Shown here in pieces: positions 23,890 through 32,475 of a DNA stretch of 41,416 nt (position 1 is its first letter; the number at the start of each line of letters is the position of its first letter). Made by a program: the position numbers and the translations under genes. The notes under the pieces were generated by a model, which was given only the letters and a program-made list of their open reading frames with translations, ran no database searches and was not told the origin of the DNA. This DNA is from a virus: IMG/VR virus record IMGVR_UViG_3300021962_000227, positions 1-41,416 of that record; one strand, written 5' to 3'.

Positions 23890-25068
23890 TTAAAATTTCT
23901 TAGTTTGTATTCTTAATTTAGAAGAATCAAATCCGCTAATTGCTTTAACTTTTAATCCATTTACAAATACATCACCAGGAGCCTGTCTAGGTTGACCTGT
24001 ACTTGGATTTTTAGAATTATTAATCACCTCTTTAACTGCATCAGCTTTTCCTTGTTCGTAAAAGTGCTGTGCTATTTTATCGGCATTCATAGCGGAATAA
24101 AGGGCTTTGTGGTAACCTTGTGCATCAGCAATATTTCCATCTTGGTCAAGGAACTTCCCTATAAAATTGCTAATGTCAGATTGTTTTTCTGCAACTTGGT
24201 CTGGATTCTGTACACCATATCTAAATTTTTTTTCTCCTAAACTATATTCAAAACCTTTGAAATCTTGGGAAAATAAATTTTTAGTTGTTTGTTTGAATCG
24301 CTCATGTTGATTTTTAGTCTGCTCTTCATTTTTTTTGTAACGATTGAAAAAATCATAAGCTTCTTGTTGATCTCTTGATACGCTCGGCCTCAACTTGATT
24401 TCGTCGTAGTATTTCATTTTAAGATCTTCAAGGAAGTTTTTTGCTTTTGCAACCTCTTCTTTAAATGCGAGTTTTTTCTTTCTGATGTCTCGCTCATCAT
24501 CTTCGTCTTCATCGTAACTAAATTCATCCTCCATAAGAAATTGTATTTCTTCGGCATCCAAATGCGGTCTTGATTTTTTATAATATTCTTTTAACAATGC
24601 CTCATTATTAATAGATGAATAATCAGCATTCAAACGAACATAATCCTCCACAGTTCCTCCTGTCTCCTCCATAAATGAAACTAGTTTCTCTATATTTTCA
24701 GGTAATGGTTTCCCTGTATTGGCTTGTTCTGTTATATGTTCTTTAAGTTCTTGGACAACTTCTTTTACTTCTTGCTTAACTTCTTGTTCTGTAATCTCTT
24801 GAATAACATTTTCAAAGGACCCTTCGTTTCCTTGTCCCATTTCTGACAATCCCAATTCGGGTTGTTCTGCGCGTAACACGCTTTCCTCTGTTCTTTGCTC
24901 TTGAATGGCATCTTCTTGCGGTTTAGGGATTACTACTTTTACTGGTTCCTCTGCTTCTTTCTTTGCAGATAAATCTACTTTTGTTACTTTTGCCTCTGCA
25001 TTTAAGCTTTTTGGTCTTTTAGGTTTTTGGATTTTAAAGTCTCCCTCTTGTTTAATTTGTTCTGACAT
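23890..25068 (-). CDS. Capsid scaffolding protein
   Basis: This 392-residue protein is strongly charged. The N-terminal half is acidic and probably unfolded (many Glu/Gln, residues 1-130), with a helical EQEVKQEVKEVVQELKEHI segment near 95-115. An Asp/Glu run (YDEDEDDERD) lies near residue 183. The second half is helical with Lys/Glu pairs (KKKLAFKEEVAKAKNFLEDL). The C-terminus is short and basic (SSKLRIQTKKF), as expected for a scaffold tail that docks to the capsid protein. It is the gene immediately before the capsid gene, after the portal. No prohead protease is present nearby. Confidence 0.82.
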   Translation of the reverse strand: MSEQIKQEGDFKIQKPKRPKSLNAEAKVTKVDLSAKKEAEEPVKVVIPKPQEDAIQEQRTEESVLRAEQPELGLSEMGQGNEGSFENVIQEITEQEVKQEVKEVVQELKEHITEQANTGKPLPENIEKLVSFMEETGGTVEDYVRLNADYSSINNEALLKEYYKKSRPHLDAEEIQFLMEDEFSYDEDEDDERDIRKKKLAFKEEVAKAKNFLEDLKMKYYDEIKLRPSVSRDQQEAYDFFNRYKKNEEQTKNQHERFKQTTKNLFSQDFKGFEYSLGEKKFRYGVQNPDQVAEKQSDISNFIGKFLDQDGNIADAQGYHKALYSAMNADKIAQHFYEQGKADAVKEVINNSKNPSTGQPRQAPGDVFVNGLKVKAISGFDSSKLRIQTKKF

Positions 25069-25099
25069 GATATAATAATATAAAATTGGTTAATCTATT

Positions 25100-27505
25100 T
25101 TACTCGCCTAGCATTTTATTAAAGTCTCCCATAATATCTTGATTTGAGGTTTCAAAATCCTGAGGCATAGTATTGTTTTTTCTTTGGTCAATTAATGCTG
25201 ATTGCTGAGTAGCTTGAATTTTTGTTCTATTATCTTTTCTATCTTCAGCTTCTTGCGCATTTTTATTAATAACCTGTTCTTTCAATTGAGCTAATTGCAT
25301 ATCAAATTGAAATTGCATTTGCATTAATTGTTTTTTAAGCTCTGCTTCCATTTGCAATCTTTGGATCTCAAATTGAGACTTTGCTTGTTCAATGTTAACA
25401 GTTTCTTGCGTTAAAGCTTGTTGTTTTTGAACTTCAAAGTATGCTGCTTTTTCTGCAGTTTCTTGATTAGCTTGAGCTTGGGCTTGAATGTTAGCCATCT
25501 GAGCGTCCTGTTCAGCTTTTAATTTCTTTTTCTTTCTGTACTTTAAAGTTTGATTTGCGAGCTTTAAGTTTCTAATTTGACGAATATCAATCGCATCATC
25601 TAAATCAATTCCTCCAGTCTGTAAAGCAACTTGTATATTTTGTTCTAATAAAGCTTTTTCCTCTTCATCTGGTTCTAAATCTAAAAAAATTCCAAACTCG
25701 TATAGGTTTAAATTCTTTATTTCTTTTAAGGTAGTAACATTATATGTTGTAATACTATCTTCCATTACTTTCGCAAGTAACGGGTAATCAAGGCAATCAG
25801 CAATTCTTAAAGAGATGTTTTCGCAAGCTCTAAGAGTTAAAAACAAACTCGCTTGTAATATGTGCTTTGTTGCCGTATTTGATGCGTTAGCAGCCATCTT
25901 TTGCAATCCTACTAATGTATCTTGTTCTGGCATACTTCCGTCTCTTGCCTCATTAAGACCGGTTACGTCCCGTATAAGTTGTAAATAATATTGGTATGTT
26001 TGAATAAGCGAAGCAATTTTTGCTTGACCAGATGAGCTTGTTAATTCTTGAATAGGAATTTTACCTTGGTTCATTCCACCATCTTGAGACATAGATCTAC
26101 CTACAATACTACCGGTTTGGAAATACATATTTAATGCTTCTGCGGCATTATAATTTGTACCATTACCTAAATCGACTTCAGCTAAACCATCAACGTCTAC
26201 GAATACACCATCAGGTATCATCTTAGACATTACTTGTTGTAACTTTAAATGAGTCAATTGAATCATATCAGCAAACCCTGTAATTCTATTAACAATAGAA
26301 TCAATTCGTCCTTTATACATTCTAGGAGCTGTAATGACATAATTCATCTCCACCTTAGTCATATTGCCATGAGGACGAGACATATTTTCAGAAAGCTTCC
26401 ACTCTAGCATTGTATTAGTACCTAATACTTTTGCTCCAGTATATAAAACTTCTATTGTTCTTGACACCTTGTCAAATTTATCACTTGGTGGCGGATTAAA
26501 ATCATCTGTTTTTTCAATAACTTTTTCTAACCCGTTTTCACCATATTTTATTTTGAATACTTGGTTCATATATGTTTTATATTCAAAATATAAAATCTGA
26601 ACAGTATTCTCGTCATAATTTCCCCAGCCAGTTATATACTGTCTATTGCCAGGCATTTGTTGGATTTTGTATAATTCTTCTTCCGAAATATGAGGAAATT
26701 GTACTTTTAATTCCGGTATGGTTACAGCTTTTACTTCTCCAACATAATATATATCTTCAAAGTTAGGATCCTCTGTGTAAGAATAAACCAGATAAGCTGG
26801 ATCAACGTATTCTGTTTTAATTCCTTCGCTTACATTAAAATTAGTTTTTACGCAAGCAATTCCCAACACAGTTAAGTCGTAATTCAATCTACGTCTTACT
26901 AAGTCCCATTTGTTTTGCGCTAATATAGTATTAATGGCTTCTTCTTCAGCAATCTCAACGGACTGCTTATAAGATAGTTGCATATGTAGCTCTAATTCTT
27001 CTTTTGTTTCTGGTAATTCATTAGCCGCTAATGTAGAGCTAGCAAAGTCTAAACCGGTTAAAGCATTAGCTTTTTGCACTAGATCTTTAGAGTACATATC
27101 TCTTAAGATGGCTTGAGCGTAGTTTGTTTTTTCTTTTACAGATTCTGGGTCTTGAGCATACGCTTTTATGTCATACCCTTTTTGCGACATCCCATTTACA
27201 ACAATGTCCACAAATTTTGAAACTACAGGTACCGGTTTCCAATCTAAATTTAAATAAGAAATATCACCGTTTACGGCTAACTCATCTTTGTATTTCTGTA
27301 CTGACTGTTCACCTCTAGCATATAATCTTAACTGATGGAAGTTATTCCAATTTGTTAAATACCTATTTTGTGTGGTTCTTCCTTGGTCAAACCATTCTTG
27401 TTCTATAGCACGTGATACTTGTAACCCATATTCCTCAGATGCTTTAACTGAATCAGGTACTACCTGACTTGGAAATGCACTGTTTGTATTTGTGTATATA
27501 TTCAT
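25100..27505 (-). CDS. Portal protein with long C-terminal coiled coil
   Basis: This 801-residue protein forms the ring through which DNA enters and leaves the head. It directly abuts terL (terL stop and portal start are contiguous) and precedes the scaffold. The N-terminus (residues 20-110: SRAIEQEWFDQGRTTQNRYL, then NLDWKPVPVVSKFVDIVVNG) and the middle segments (MYKGRIDSIVNRITGFADMI, GLNEARDGSMPEQD) are typical of podovirus portals of this size. From about residue 660 a Gln-, Ala- and Lys-rich coiled coil of more than 100 residues (KKKKLKAEQDAQ onward) extends the protein, probably forming a barrel inside the head. The acidic C-terminus is short. Confidence 0.88.
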   Translation of the reverse strand: MNIYTNTNSAFPSQVVPDSVKASEEYGLQVSRAIEQEWFDQGRTTQNRYLTNWNNFHQLRLYARGEQSVQKYKDELAVNGDISYLNLDWKPVPVVSKFVDIVVNGMSQKGYDIKAYAQDPESVKEKTNYAQAILRDMYSKDLVQKANALTGLDFASSTLAANELPETKEELELHMQLSYKQSVEIAEEEAINTILAQNKWDLVRRRLNYDLTVLGIACVKTNFNVSEGIKTEYVDPAYLVYSYTEDPNFEDIYYVGEVKAVTIPELKVQFPHISEEELYKIQQMPGNRQYITGWGNYDENTVQILYFEYKTYMNQVFKIKYGENGLEKVIEKTDDFNPPPSDKFDKVSRTIEVLYTGAKVLGTNTMLEWKLSENMSRPHGNMTKVEMNYVITAPRMYKGRIDSIVNRITGFADMIQLTHLKLQQVMSKMIPDGVFVDVDGLAEVDLGNGTNYNAAEALNMYFQTGSIVGRSMSQDGGMNQGKIPIQELTSSSGQAKIASLIQTYQYYLQLIRDVTGLNEARDGSMPEQDTLVGLQKMAANASNTATKHILQASLFLTLRACENISLRIADCLDYPLLAKVMEDSITTYNVTTLKEIKNLNLYEFGIFLDLEPDEEEKALLEQNIQVALQTGGIDLDDAIDIRQIRNLKLANQTLKYRKKKKLKAEQDAQMANIQAQAQANQETAEKAAYFEVQKQQALTQETVNIEQAKSQFEIQRLQMEAELKKQLMQMQFQFDMQLAQLKEQVINKNAQEAEDRKDNRTKIQATQQSALIDQRKNNTMPQDFETSNQDIMGDFNKMLGE

Positions 27506-29731
27506 CTATTTTTGTATTTTTGATAAAGAACCTGTATTATCATATTTTTTAAATCCTAACTCAAATTTTGGTTTTTCATATGGAGTAGTAGGTACATACA
27601 AATGTTTATTACATGCCATTATTGCTAACCCTGAACTAATAGAAGCATCATGCTTTGTTCTATTATTTATGTTAAATCTTGCCCAGTCTTCTAACGTTTT
27701 CTGAAAATACATATTTCCATAAGTTTCATCATTAAAACCTACATGGTTCTCTATATACGTTTCAATAGCCGAAGCGTGTGCTTGCATTATATCTTGTGAG
27801 GAGTTTGGTATTCCACCAATTTCTTTTTCTGCTGGTGATAATTTGTTCCAAACTTTATCGGGTCTATTCATTGAATAACCTCTATAACCTCTTCTTTTTA
27901 AATAATATAAAAGTCTTGGTTTATTGTTCTCCGCAAGTATTGGCATGCCATAAAATACTAATGCCATTAATACATCCTCAAAGAATATCTCTGCTGTTTG
28001 AGGTCTTGCAATATATTCTAGAAAGAATTGATTAGGTGGAACATCCTCCATTGAGAATTTCGTTAATCCATGAAGCGCCCCGTTAGATCCTCTGCTTATA
28101 TCTACAGTCCCCGATATATCGTAACTATCACATCCAAAAGCTCCACAGTGTTCATTTCCTGGATATTTAAGTCCATTCTTTATAATTACATGGTTTTGGA
28201 GATGTTTAGGTGGAACCCAAGAAATTAAAAATCTTCCATCCTTATGCGGATAAAAAACTACTTGAGAGTCTTGTCTACCGTTTTCCCATTGAAAACTACC
28301 TCTTGTTAAAACATTTGAATTTCTAAGATCATCATTGTAATCTATTTGCTCGTATATTTTAGTAAGATTAAACAAGGATTGTTTTGCCTCGTCTCTAAAT
28401 GCGTGTTGCTCTGTTCTAGGGAACTGACGGTAGTATTCATTTAAACCATCTTGATCGCTCTTTAATCCATCAACCTCATTTTGCCAGTGCTCGATAACAC
28501 CGTATTCAATCCAGTTTCCATCTACTCCTTTTATCGGGGCTTTTGGAGTGTCGAATACAGGTAGGCCATGAGAATCAATGAATCCTTCGTACGACCATTC
28601 CATAGGTATGAACAAACTATATAATCCTGAGCTAGTCTGTCCATTGCGGTTTCTTTTCGTGACGTCGGAATCATAATATAATTTTTTAAAATTGTCTCCT
28701 CCTTTATCTAAAGCATTTGATGTTGATCCCATCATACACTTACCAATAATCCGGCTACCTAAACGTAAACACGTTTTAGTAACACGCCAGTTATTTAATA
28801 TATTGTCTGGTTTCAACCATTTACCACTTTCATCATGGACAAGTAATTTTAACTTCTCTCCATCATAAGAGTTATCTCCGGTATTTTTCCAGTCGATTGT
28901 AGTGTCTAATCCCTCTAATTCAATTACCGTTTCATTACTATCTAGCTTTCTTCTTGTAAATTTAGAAGCAGGTATACGATAAGCTAATTCGGTTTTTGGA
29001 CGGTCCATACCGTCTTGGATTGGTTTGAAAAAGAAAGGATAGTTAATAGAAATCGGAACTACTTTATCTGTAAACATTGTTTTAGCATCAGCTCCTGATT
29101 TTGAAAGTATGCCAAATCTTGAGTCACTTGATATAGTTGCTTGATTTACTAATTCTGCAGATGACATAAATGAAAATCCAGAACGTCTATTCTTTAAATA
29201 GCACATTCCGTAGCATCTTGTATCTGCTTTACAAGCTTCCCAAAATATAAAAAACAATCTATTTGATTCCCTAAAGTCTGGCGCACCAACGTCTATCTTG
29301 CTCCATTGCAAGTACATATAGTGGGATCCGGTCATATAAGTGGGAATGCCATTGTTATTAAAGAAAATTCCTTCCTCCCTGTATTTAAATTCAGCATCTA
29401 CATAATCGTACCACTGTTCTTTAAAATGATCAGGATATTTATTCCAGTCAAATACATTTTTTATTTTGTCCAGTTCTTTAGGGTACTCTATCTTTTCCCA
29501 ATATTGCTCCTCTTTTTTACTAGATCTAGAATATACCTCTTCGGCCAGTGGCAAAGCAATCTTTAAATTTTGGATCTCAATGATTTCACCAATCTTTCCA
29601 GTCTTACTAATAACAACCACATCATGGTCTTTATTATACCCATAGGTCCATTTTTTATTACGATTGTTTTGCTTTATTACGCTTTGCTTAATGTAATTAG
29701 GGACGACTCTATATAAACTTTGTTCATACAT
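27506..29731 (-). CDS. terL: Terminase large subunit
   Basis: This 741-residue ATPase-nuclease drives DNA packaging. The ATPase domain carries a terminase-type Walker A, KNRRSGFS (residues 180-187), with basic residues at the start and Phe where a standard P-loop has Lys. The Walker B is LKLLVHDE with D300-E301, and a coupling-motif-like CMMGSTSN follows. The nuclease domain shows an acidic cluster starting at D535 in GCDSYDISGTVDISRG. The start codon overlaps the upstream stop by one base (TAATG). Its length is on the large side because of an N-terminal extension of about 110 residues before the ATPase core. Confidence 0.92.
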   Translation of the reverse strand: MYEQSLYRVVPNYIKQSVIKQNNRNKKWTYGYNKDHDVVVISKTGKIGEIIEIQNLKIALPLAEEVYSRSSKKEEQYWEKIEYPKELDKIKNVFDWNKYPDHFKEQWYDYVDAEFKYREEGIFFNNNGIPTYMTGSHYMYLQWSKIDVGAPDFRESNRLFFIFWEACKADTRCYGMCYLKNRRSGFSFMSSAELVNQATISSDSRFGILSKSGADAKTMFTDKVVPISINYPFFFKPIQDGMDRPKTELAYRIPASKFTRRKLDSNETVIELEGLDTTIDWKNTGDNSYDGEKLKLLVHDESGKWLKPDNILNNWRVTKTCLRLGSRIIGKCMMGSTSNALDKGGDNFKKLYYDSDVTKRNRNGQTSSGLYSLFIPMEWSYEGFIDSHGLPVFDTPKAPIKGVDGNWIEYGVIEHWQNEVDGLKSDQDGLNEYYRQFPRTEQHAFRDEAKQSLFNLTKIYEQIDYNDDLRNSNVLTRGSFQWENGRQDSQVVFYPHKDGRFLISWVPPKHLQNHVIIKNGLKYPGNEHCGAFGCDSYDISGTVDISRGSNGALHGLTKFSMEDVPPNQFFLEYIARPQTAEIFFEDVLMALVFYGMPILAENNKPRLLYYLKRRGYRGYSMNRPDKVWNKLSPAEKEIGGIPNSSQDIMQAHASAIETYIENHVGFNDETYGNMYFQKTLEDWARFNINNRTKHDASISSGLAIMACNKHLYVPTTPYEKPKFELGFKKYDNTGSLSKIQK

Positions 29732-30012
29732 TATTTTGATCTCCCTTCTGCAAAACCTTTAAATACTTTAGCAGTACTCTCTTTTGCTGTTTCCTCGTCG
29801 TTTAATATTCTTTCTTCGAGTTCAATTCTTGTAAGGATTTCAAATGCATCGAATATTGCAAGTTTTTTTGTGGCTGCCGCATTCTTTAATTTGTCCGCCG
29901 CTAAATCATCTTCTCCATTATCTAGGATTGCTTCTTCAGCTACTTTGATCAACTCCAATACTGCTTTGTGTCCAGCTTGGATTATATTCAGTTTCGTCTC
30001 CTTTATATTCAT
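29731..30012 (-). CDS. Candidate terminase small subunit
   Basis: This 93-residue protein is all-helical and Ala/Glu/Lys-rich (AGHKAVLELIKVAEEAIL, NAAATKKLAIFDAFEILTRI). It is encoded directly upstream of terL with a TAATG overlap, and its size and position fit a T7 gp18-like small terminase. No helix-turn-helix is evident, so the assignment is by context. Its first 77 bases overlap the end of the tandem-Cpn10 gene in another frame. No later in-frame ATG near the start would avoid this overlap, so it appears real. Confidence 0.6.
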   Translation of the reverse strand: MNIKETKLNIIQAGHKAVLELIKVAEEAILDNGEDDLAADKLKNAAATKKLAIFDAFEILTRIELEERILNDEETAKESTAKVFKGFAEGRSK

Positions 30013-30568
30013 ATTTAATTACAATATCATTAGATTTCATACAATATAATAATTGCCCATCAATAACAAACTCAAATTCTCCATCAGGAGTATATCCAAC
30101 AAGGTCTCCCTCGTCTATTTTAAGCTTGTTTAAAGAGCTATTTCCATATTTTAATATACCAATAAGGCTTCTTTCTTTTTTTAAGCTTAAATGGTCTGTA
30201 TTATTTAACGGCTTAATAAAACACCTGTCTCCAAATGCCTGCCATTTATCTTCTTTATTACTTTTGTATAAATATATTTGATCTATATCACAAAAATATA
30301 AATTATCTTTAAAGAAGGATCTGCTGTCTTTTTGAAGACCTTTCATGTTGTAGAATCTTCTAAATACATTATGATGTATTATTATTAAATCACCTTCTTT
30401 AATACTCGTCTTATATGCCAATGGTACGGCAATGACTTCTGCTAGATTGTTCACGGATTTAAAGCTTTCTATTCTGGTATTTACTATTAGTTCTTTACCA
30501 TCAATATTTACTTTATTATCGTATCTTTCTCCAACAGGTTTTACAATAAAGCTAAATACACTATTCAT
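29936..30568 (-). CDS. Tandem-duplicated GroES (Cpn10)-like protein
   Basis: This 210-residue protein reads as two consecutive Cpn10 folds. Repeat 1 (about 5-102) has the opening FIVKPVGERY, a long divergent mobile-loop region (16-42), the core SIKEGDLIII (55-64) and a closing NLYFCDIDQIYLY strand pair. Repeat 2 (about 110-186) has FGDRCFIKPL, a short loop, IGILKYG, KIDEGDLVGY (150-159) and VIDGQLLYCMKSNDIVIKY. These follow the GroES order: opening strand, mobile loop, GDxVxF strand, then the SESDIL-type closing strand. The GGIVL tripeptide of the mobile loop is not conserved in either repeat. It is placed immediately before terS and terL, with TAATG coupling to the upstream gene. It may work with the phage GroEL at 36194-37738 or with host GroEL, like T4 gp31 in concept. 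The fold is inferred by eye. Confidence 0.72.
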   Translation of the reverse strand: MNSVFSFIVKPVGERYDNKVNIDGKELIVNTRIESFKSVNNLAEVIAVPLAYKTSIKEGDLIIIHHNVFRRFYNMKGLQKDSRSFFKDNLYFCDIDQIYLYKSNKEDKWQAFGDRCFIKPLNNTDHLSLKKERSLIGILKYGNSSLNKLKIDEGDLVGYTPDGEFEFVIDGQLLYCMKSNDIVIKYEYKGDETEYNPSWTQSSIGVDQSS

Positions 30569-30792
30569 TAATATTCTAAATCATATTCCAATGCAATGGC
30601 CATATTAGAATTAAATTTCTTCCACGGCATTACCTCGTCTAATTTTTTTATATAAATCATACAAGAACTATCGTTGTTTTCAAGTATACAGGCAATCTCA
30701 TGACCGCCGTATACTTGTTGTCCAACTGAATAATGCATTGCTTCATTTTTATAATCAGTACCAATACTAATTTTTCTAATAATAACGTCCAT
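30568..30792 (-). CDS. Small protein, unknown function
   Basis: This 74-residue, mostly strand-like protein contains VGQQVYGGHEIACILENNDS, resembling a short SH3-like or beta-barrel module. There is no signal peptide or catalytic motif. It is joined by TAATG overlaps to the genes on both sides, so it belongs to the same operon as the Cpn10-like gene. I do not recognise the family. Confidence 0.7.
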   Translation of the reverse strand: MDVIIRKISIGTDYKNEAMHYSVGQQVYGGHEIACILENNDSSCMIYIKKLDEVMPWKKFNSNMAIALEYDLEY

Positions 30793-31040
30793 TATTCCTT
30801 TTCTTCCTCTTTGATTTCAGTGTATGAACCATCTTCTAAGTTAATGTTTACTGCACCATATTGCGCTTGTAACTCATTTTTAAATGTCTCGATGGCTTCA
30901 TTAAGATCTCTTAACTGGTGTAAAAATCCATGCTTTTGTGATTCTACAATACCTATGTTTGTAAGCAATGTGTTAAGATCTTTTTGTTGACTTGTAATTG
31001 TTTGTAATTGTTCTGGTGTGATTTGTTTTACTACTTCCAT
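30792..31040 (-). CDS. Small coiled-coil protein, unknown function
   Basis: This 82-residue protein has a coiled coil over residues 9-60 (ITPEQLQTITSQQKDLNTLL, then HQLRDLNEAIETFKNELQAQ) and an acidic C-terminal tail with EEEKE. It is a likely oligomer and possibly an assembly factor or chaperone-like protein. It is coupled to the next gene by a TAATG overlap. No specific function can be given. Confidence 0.7.
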   Translation of the reverse strand: MEVVKQITPEQLQTITSQQKDLNTLLTNIGIVESQKHGFLHQLRDLNEAIETFKNELQAQYGAVNINLEDGSYTEIKEEEKE

Positions 31041-31067
31041 TTTATTTAATTTAATTGTTAATTGTTA

Positions 31068-31430
31068 TTATGATAATGTTAAAAGGTATTTTAATTTTGC
31101 CGTTTCTCCCGATAGTGCTTGAGCCATATTGCATATGTCCCCGTATCCTTTAGATTCACCAAATGTTTCTAAGTCTTTCGAGAATTGCATCACTCTATCA
31201 GCAACATCCATAGCGTCTGCTTTATTTCCAATTAATTCAATTTTCATTGATTGAATTCTTTTACCGGTATATCCCATTAATTTTTCCACCACATCATCTT
31301 TAAAGTCTTGTAGAAATTCATAGAATGATCCTGTAGCTTTATGCTCGGCAAAACTTCTAGTTTGCCAATGTATCATATGGATTTGTTCGTGAAAGAAAGC
31401 TAACTTTCCTGCTATTTCTTCTGTTGTCAT
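31068..31430 (-). CDS. Ferritin-like/Dps-like four-helix protein
   Basis: This 120-residue helical protein begins with a helix carrying FHEQIHMIHWQTRSFAEH (residues 12-29). That recalls the HWxxxxxxxxxxH helix of Dps proteins, whose His and Asp/Glu bind iron. The next helix, SFYEFLQDFKDDVVEKLMGY (34-53), supplies acidic residues in the places where Dps has the DxxxE ligands. The last two helices are amphipathic. It is shorter than true Dps (about 155-170 aa) and may not form a cage. A small phage ferritin-like family is the best match; metal binding is a prediction. It is separated by short AT-rich gaps from both neighbours. Confidence 0.55.
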   Translation of the reverse strand: MTTEEIAGKLAFFHEQIHMIHWQTRSFAEHKATGSFYEFLQDFKDDVVEKLMGYTGKRIQSMKIELIGNKADAMDVADRVMQFSKDLETFGESKGYGDICNMAQALSGETAKLKYLLTLS

Positions 31431-31444
31431 TTTATATTATTTTA

Positions 31445-32167
31445 TTATTGAAAAAGGAATGAACCTGTTGAACTGTCTCCCCAAGGATCGTCCTCTACGT
31501 AACTACAATAATTACCCGTTGTTACATTGTTTCCATTACCGGATAAATCTGTTTTTAATTGGGAAAGACTTAACCCTTGCCCGACTAAAAGTATGGTATC
31601 AACATCAGGTATAAAATTTTCAACTGGTAATGTGAAACTAGAAGCCGTGCTAAATCTACCCACATTACTCCATTCAAAATTTGTAATTTCTCCTAATAAA
31701 ATTCCACCAGTATCCCTAGATCCAATAAATAATGGGTTGCCAAAATTACTGACCGGATCAGCGTTAAAGGTAAAGTTAGATACCCATTGACCATTGAAAG
31801 CAAAACTTATTTTAGGTCCTATTCTTTCTATACAGTAAAAATTCCAACTCTGAGAAACTACTCCAGGAACGGCTACTTGGACGCACAGGGTAGAGTCTAT
31901 ATAATATCTAAATATGTAACTAGGGGAACCTACACTACCTGCATTTAGCAAATAAGCGCTATGCGTTCTTAGATCTGTTCCGCATGAGAAAAATACATTA
32001 ACATTATCTACTGGGTTTGGATTTATTGCCCCACCCCACCACATAATTGTATAATCTCCATTAAGTGTTAAATCTGGACTATTTTGTATAACTGCGGTTA
32101 ATTGAGGTGTAACTCCTCCATTCGGAGTAGTTGCCCAGCCAATACCCATTCCTGCTCCCCATCCCAT
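31445..32167 (-). CDS. LamG/concanavalin A-like surface protein
   Basis: This 240-residue protein is strand-rich and Gly/Asn/Ser-rich. The segment about 25-170 reads as one LamG-type jelly roll: DYTIMWWGGAIN, an FRYYIDSTLCVQVAV strand pair, the characteristic SWNFYCIERIGPKISFAFNG, then GNPLFIGSRDTGGILLGEIT. Such domains bind sugars or form decorations on capsids and fibres. No signal peptide is present, in line with a virion protein. The ATG overlaps the upstream stop (TAATG), pairing it with the spike-base-like gene. Confidence 0.65.
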   Translation of the reverse strand: MGWGAGMGIGWATTPNGGVTPQLTAVIQNSPDLTLNGDYTIMWWGGAINPNPVDNVNVFFSCGTDLRTHSAYLLNAGSVGSPSYIFRYYIDSTLCVQVAVPGVVSQSWNFYCIERIGPKISFAFNGQWVSNFTFNADPVSNFGNPLFIGSRDTGGILLGEITNFEWSNVGRFSTASSFTLPVENFIPDVDTILLVGQGLSLSQLKTDLSGNGNNVTTGNYCSYVEDDPWGDSSTGSFLFQ

Positions 32168-32472
32168 TATCTTAATCCTACTATATCAGATGCTGTCGTA
32201 ACAGGATCGCCTCCGGCTGTATCCCATAAGTATGAAATCATTACGGGCATAAAAGTTCCAGTTGGCACTCCTTTAAACAAAGTTGCCTGTGACCCATAAG
32301 GGCTGCCCTCATCTCCACTAACTACGGTTGCTAATATATCACCCCCGGTTCCAACATACAAAGCGCAAGGAGGATTAATAAGTACTCCTCCAAATTCCGT
32401 TATAGCGTCTCCTTGTGGTACAATAGTTAAAGCTTGTGTTCCAAAATCCGGTTGATTACCAAATTGTCCCAT
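32167..32472 (-). CDS. Spike-base-like structural protein
   Basis: This 101-residue protein has the signature CALYVGTGGDILATVVSGDE (residues 37-56) and then ATLFKGVPTGTFMPVMISYLW, ending in a TASDIVGL strand. This is the pattern of small phage spike-base proteins: strand, GGDxxVT turn, FxxVPxGxxLPVxVxxV, ATDIxxL. It probably forms a trimeric or hexameric beta platform for the LamG-like protein encoded next, to which it is coupled by a TAATG overlap. The family match was made by eye. Confidence 0.6.
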   Translation of the reverse strand: MGQFGNQPDFGTQALTIVPQGDAITEFGGVLINPPCALYVGTGGDILATVVSGDEGSPYGSQATLFKGVPTGTFMPVMISYLWDTAGGDPVTTASDIVGLR

Positions 32473-32475
32473 AAT

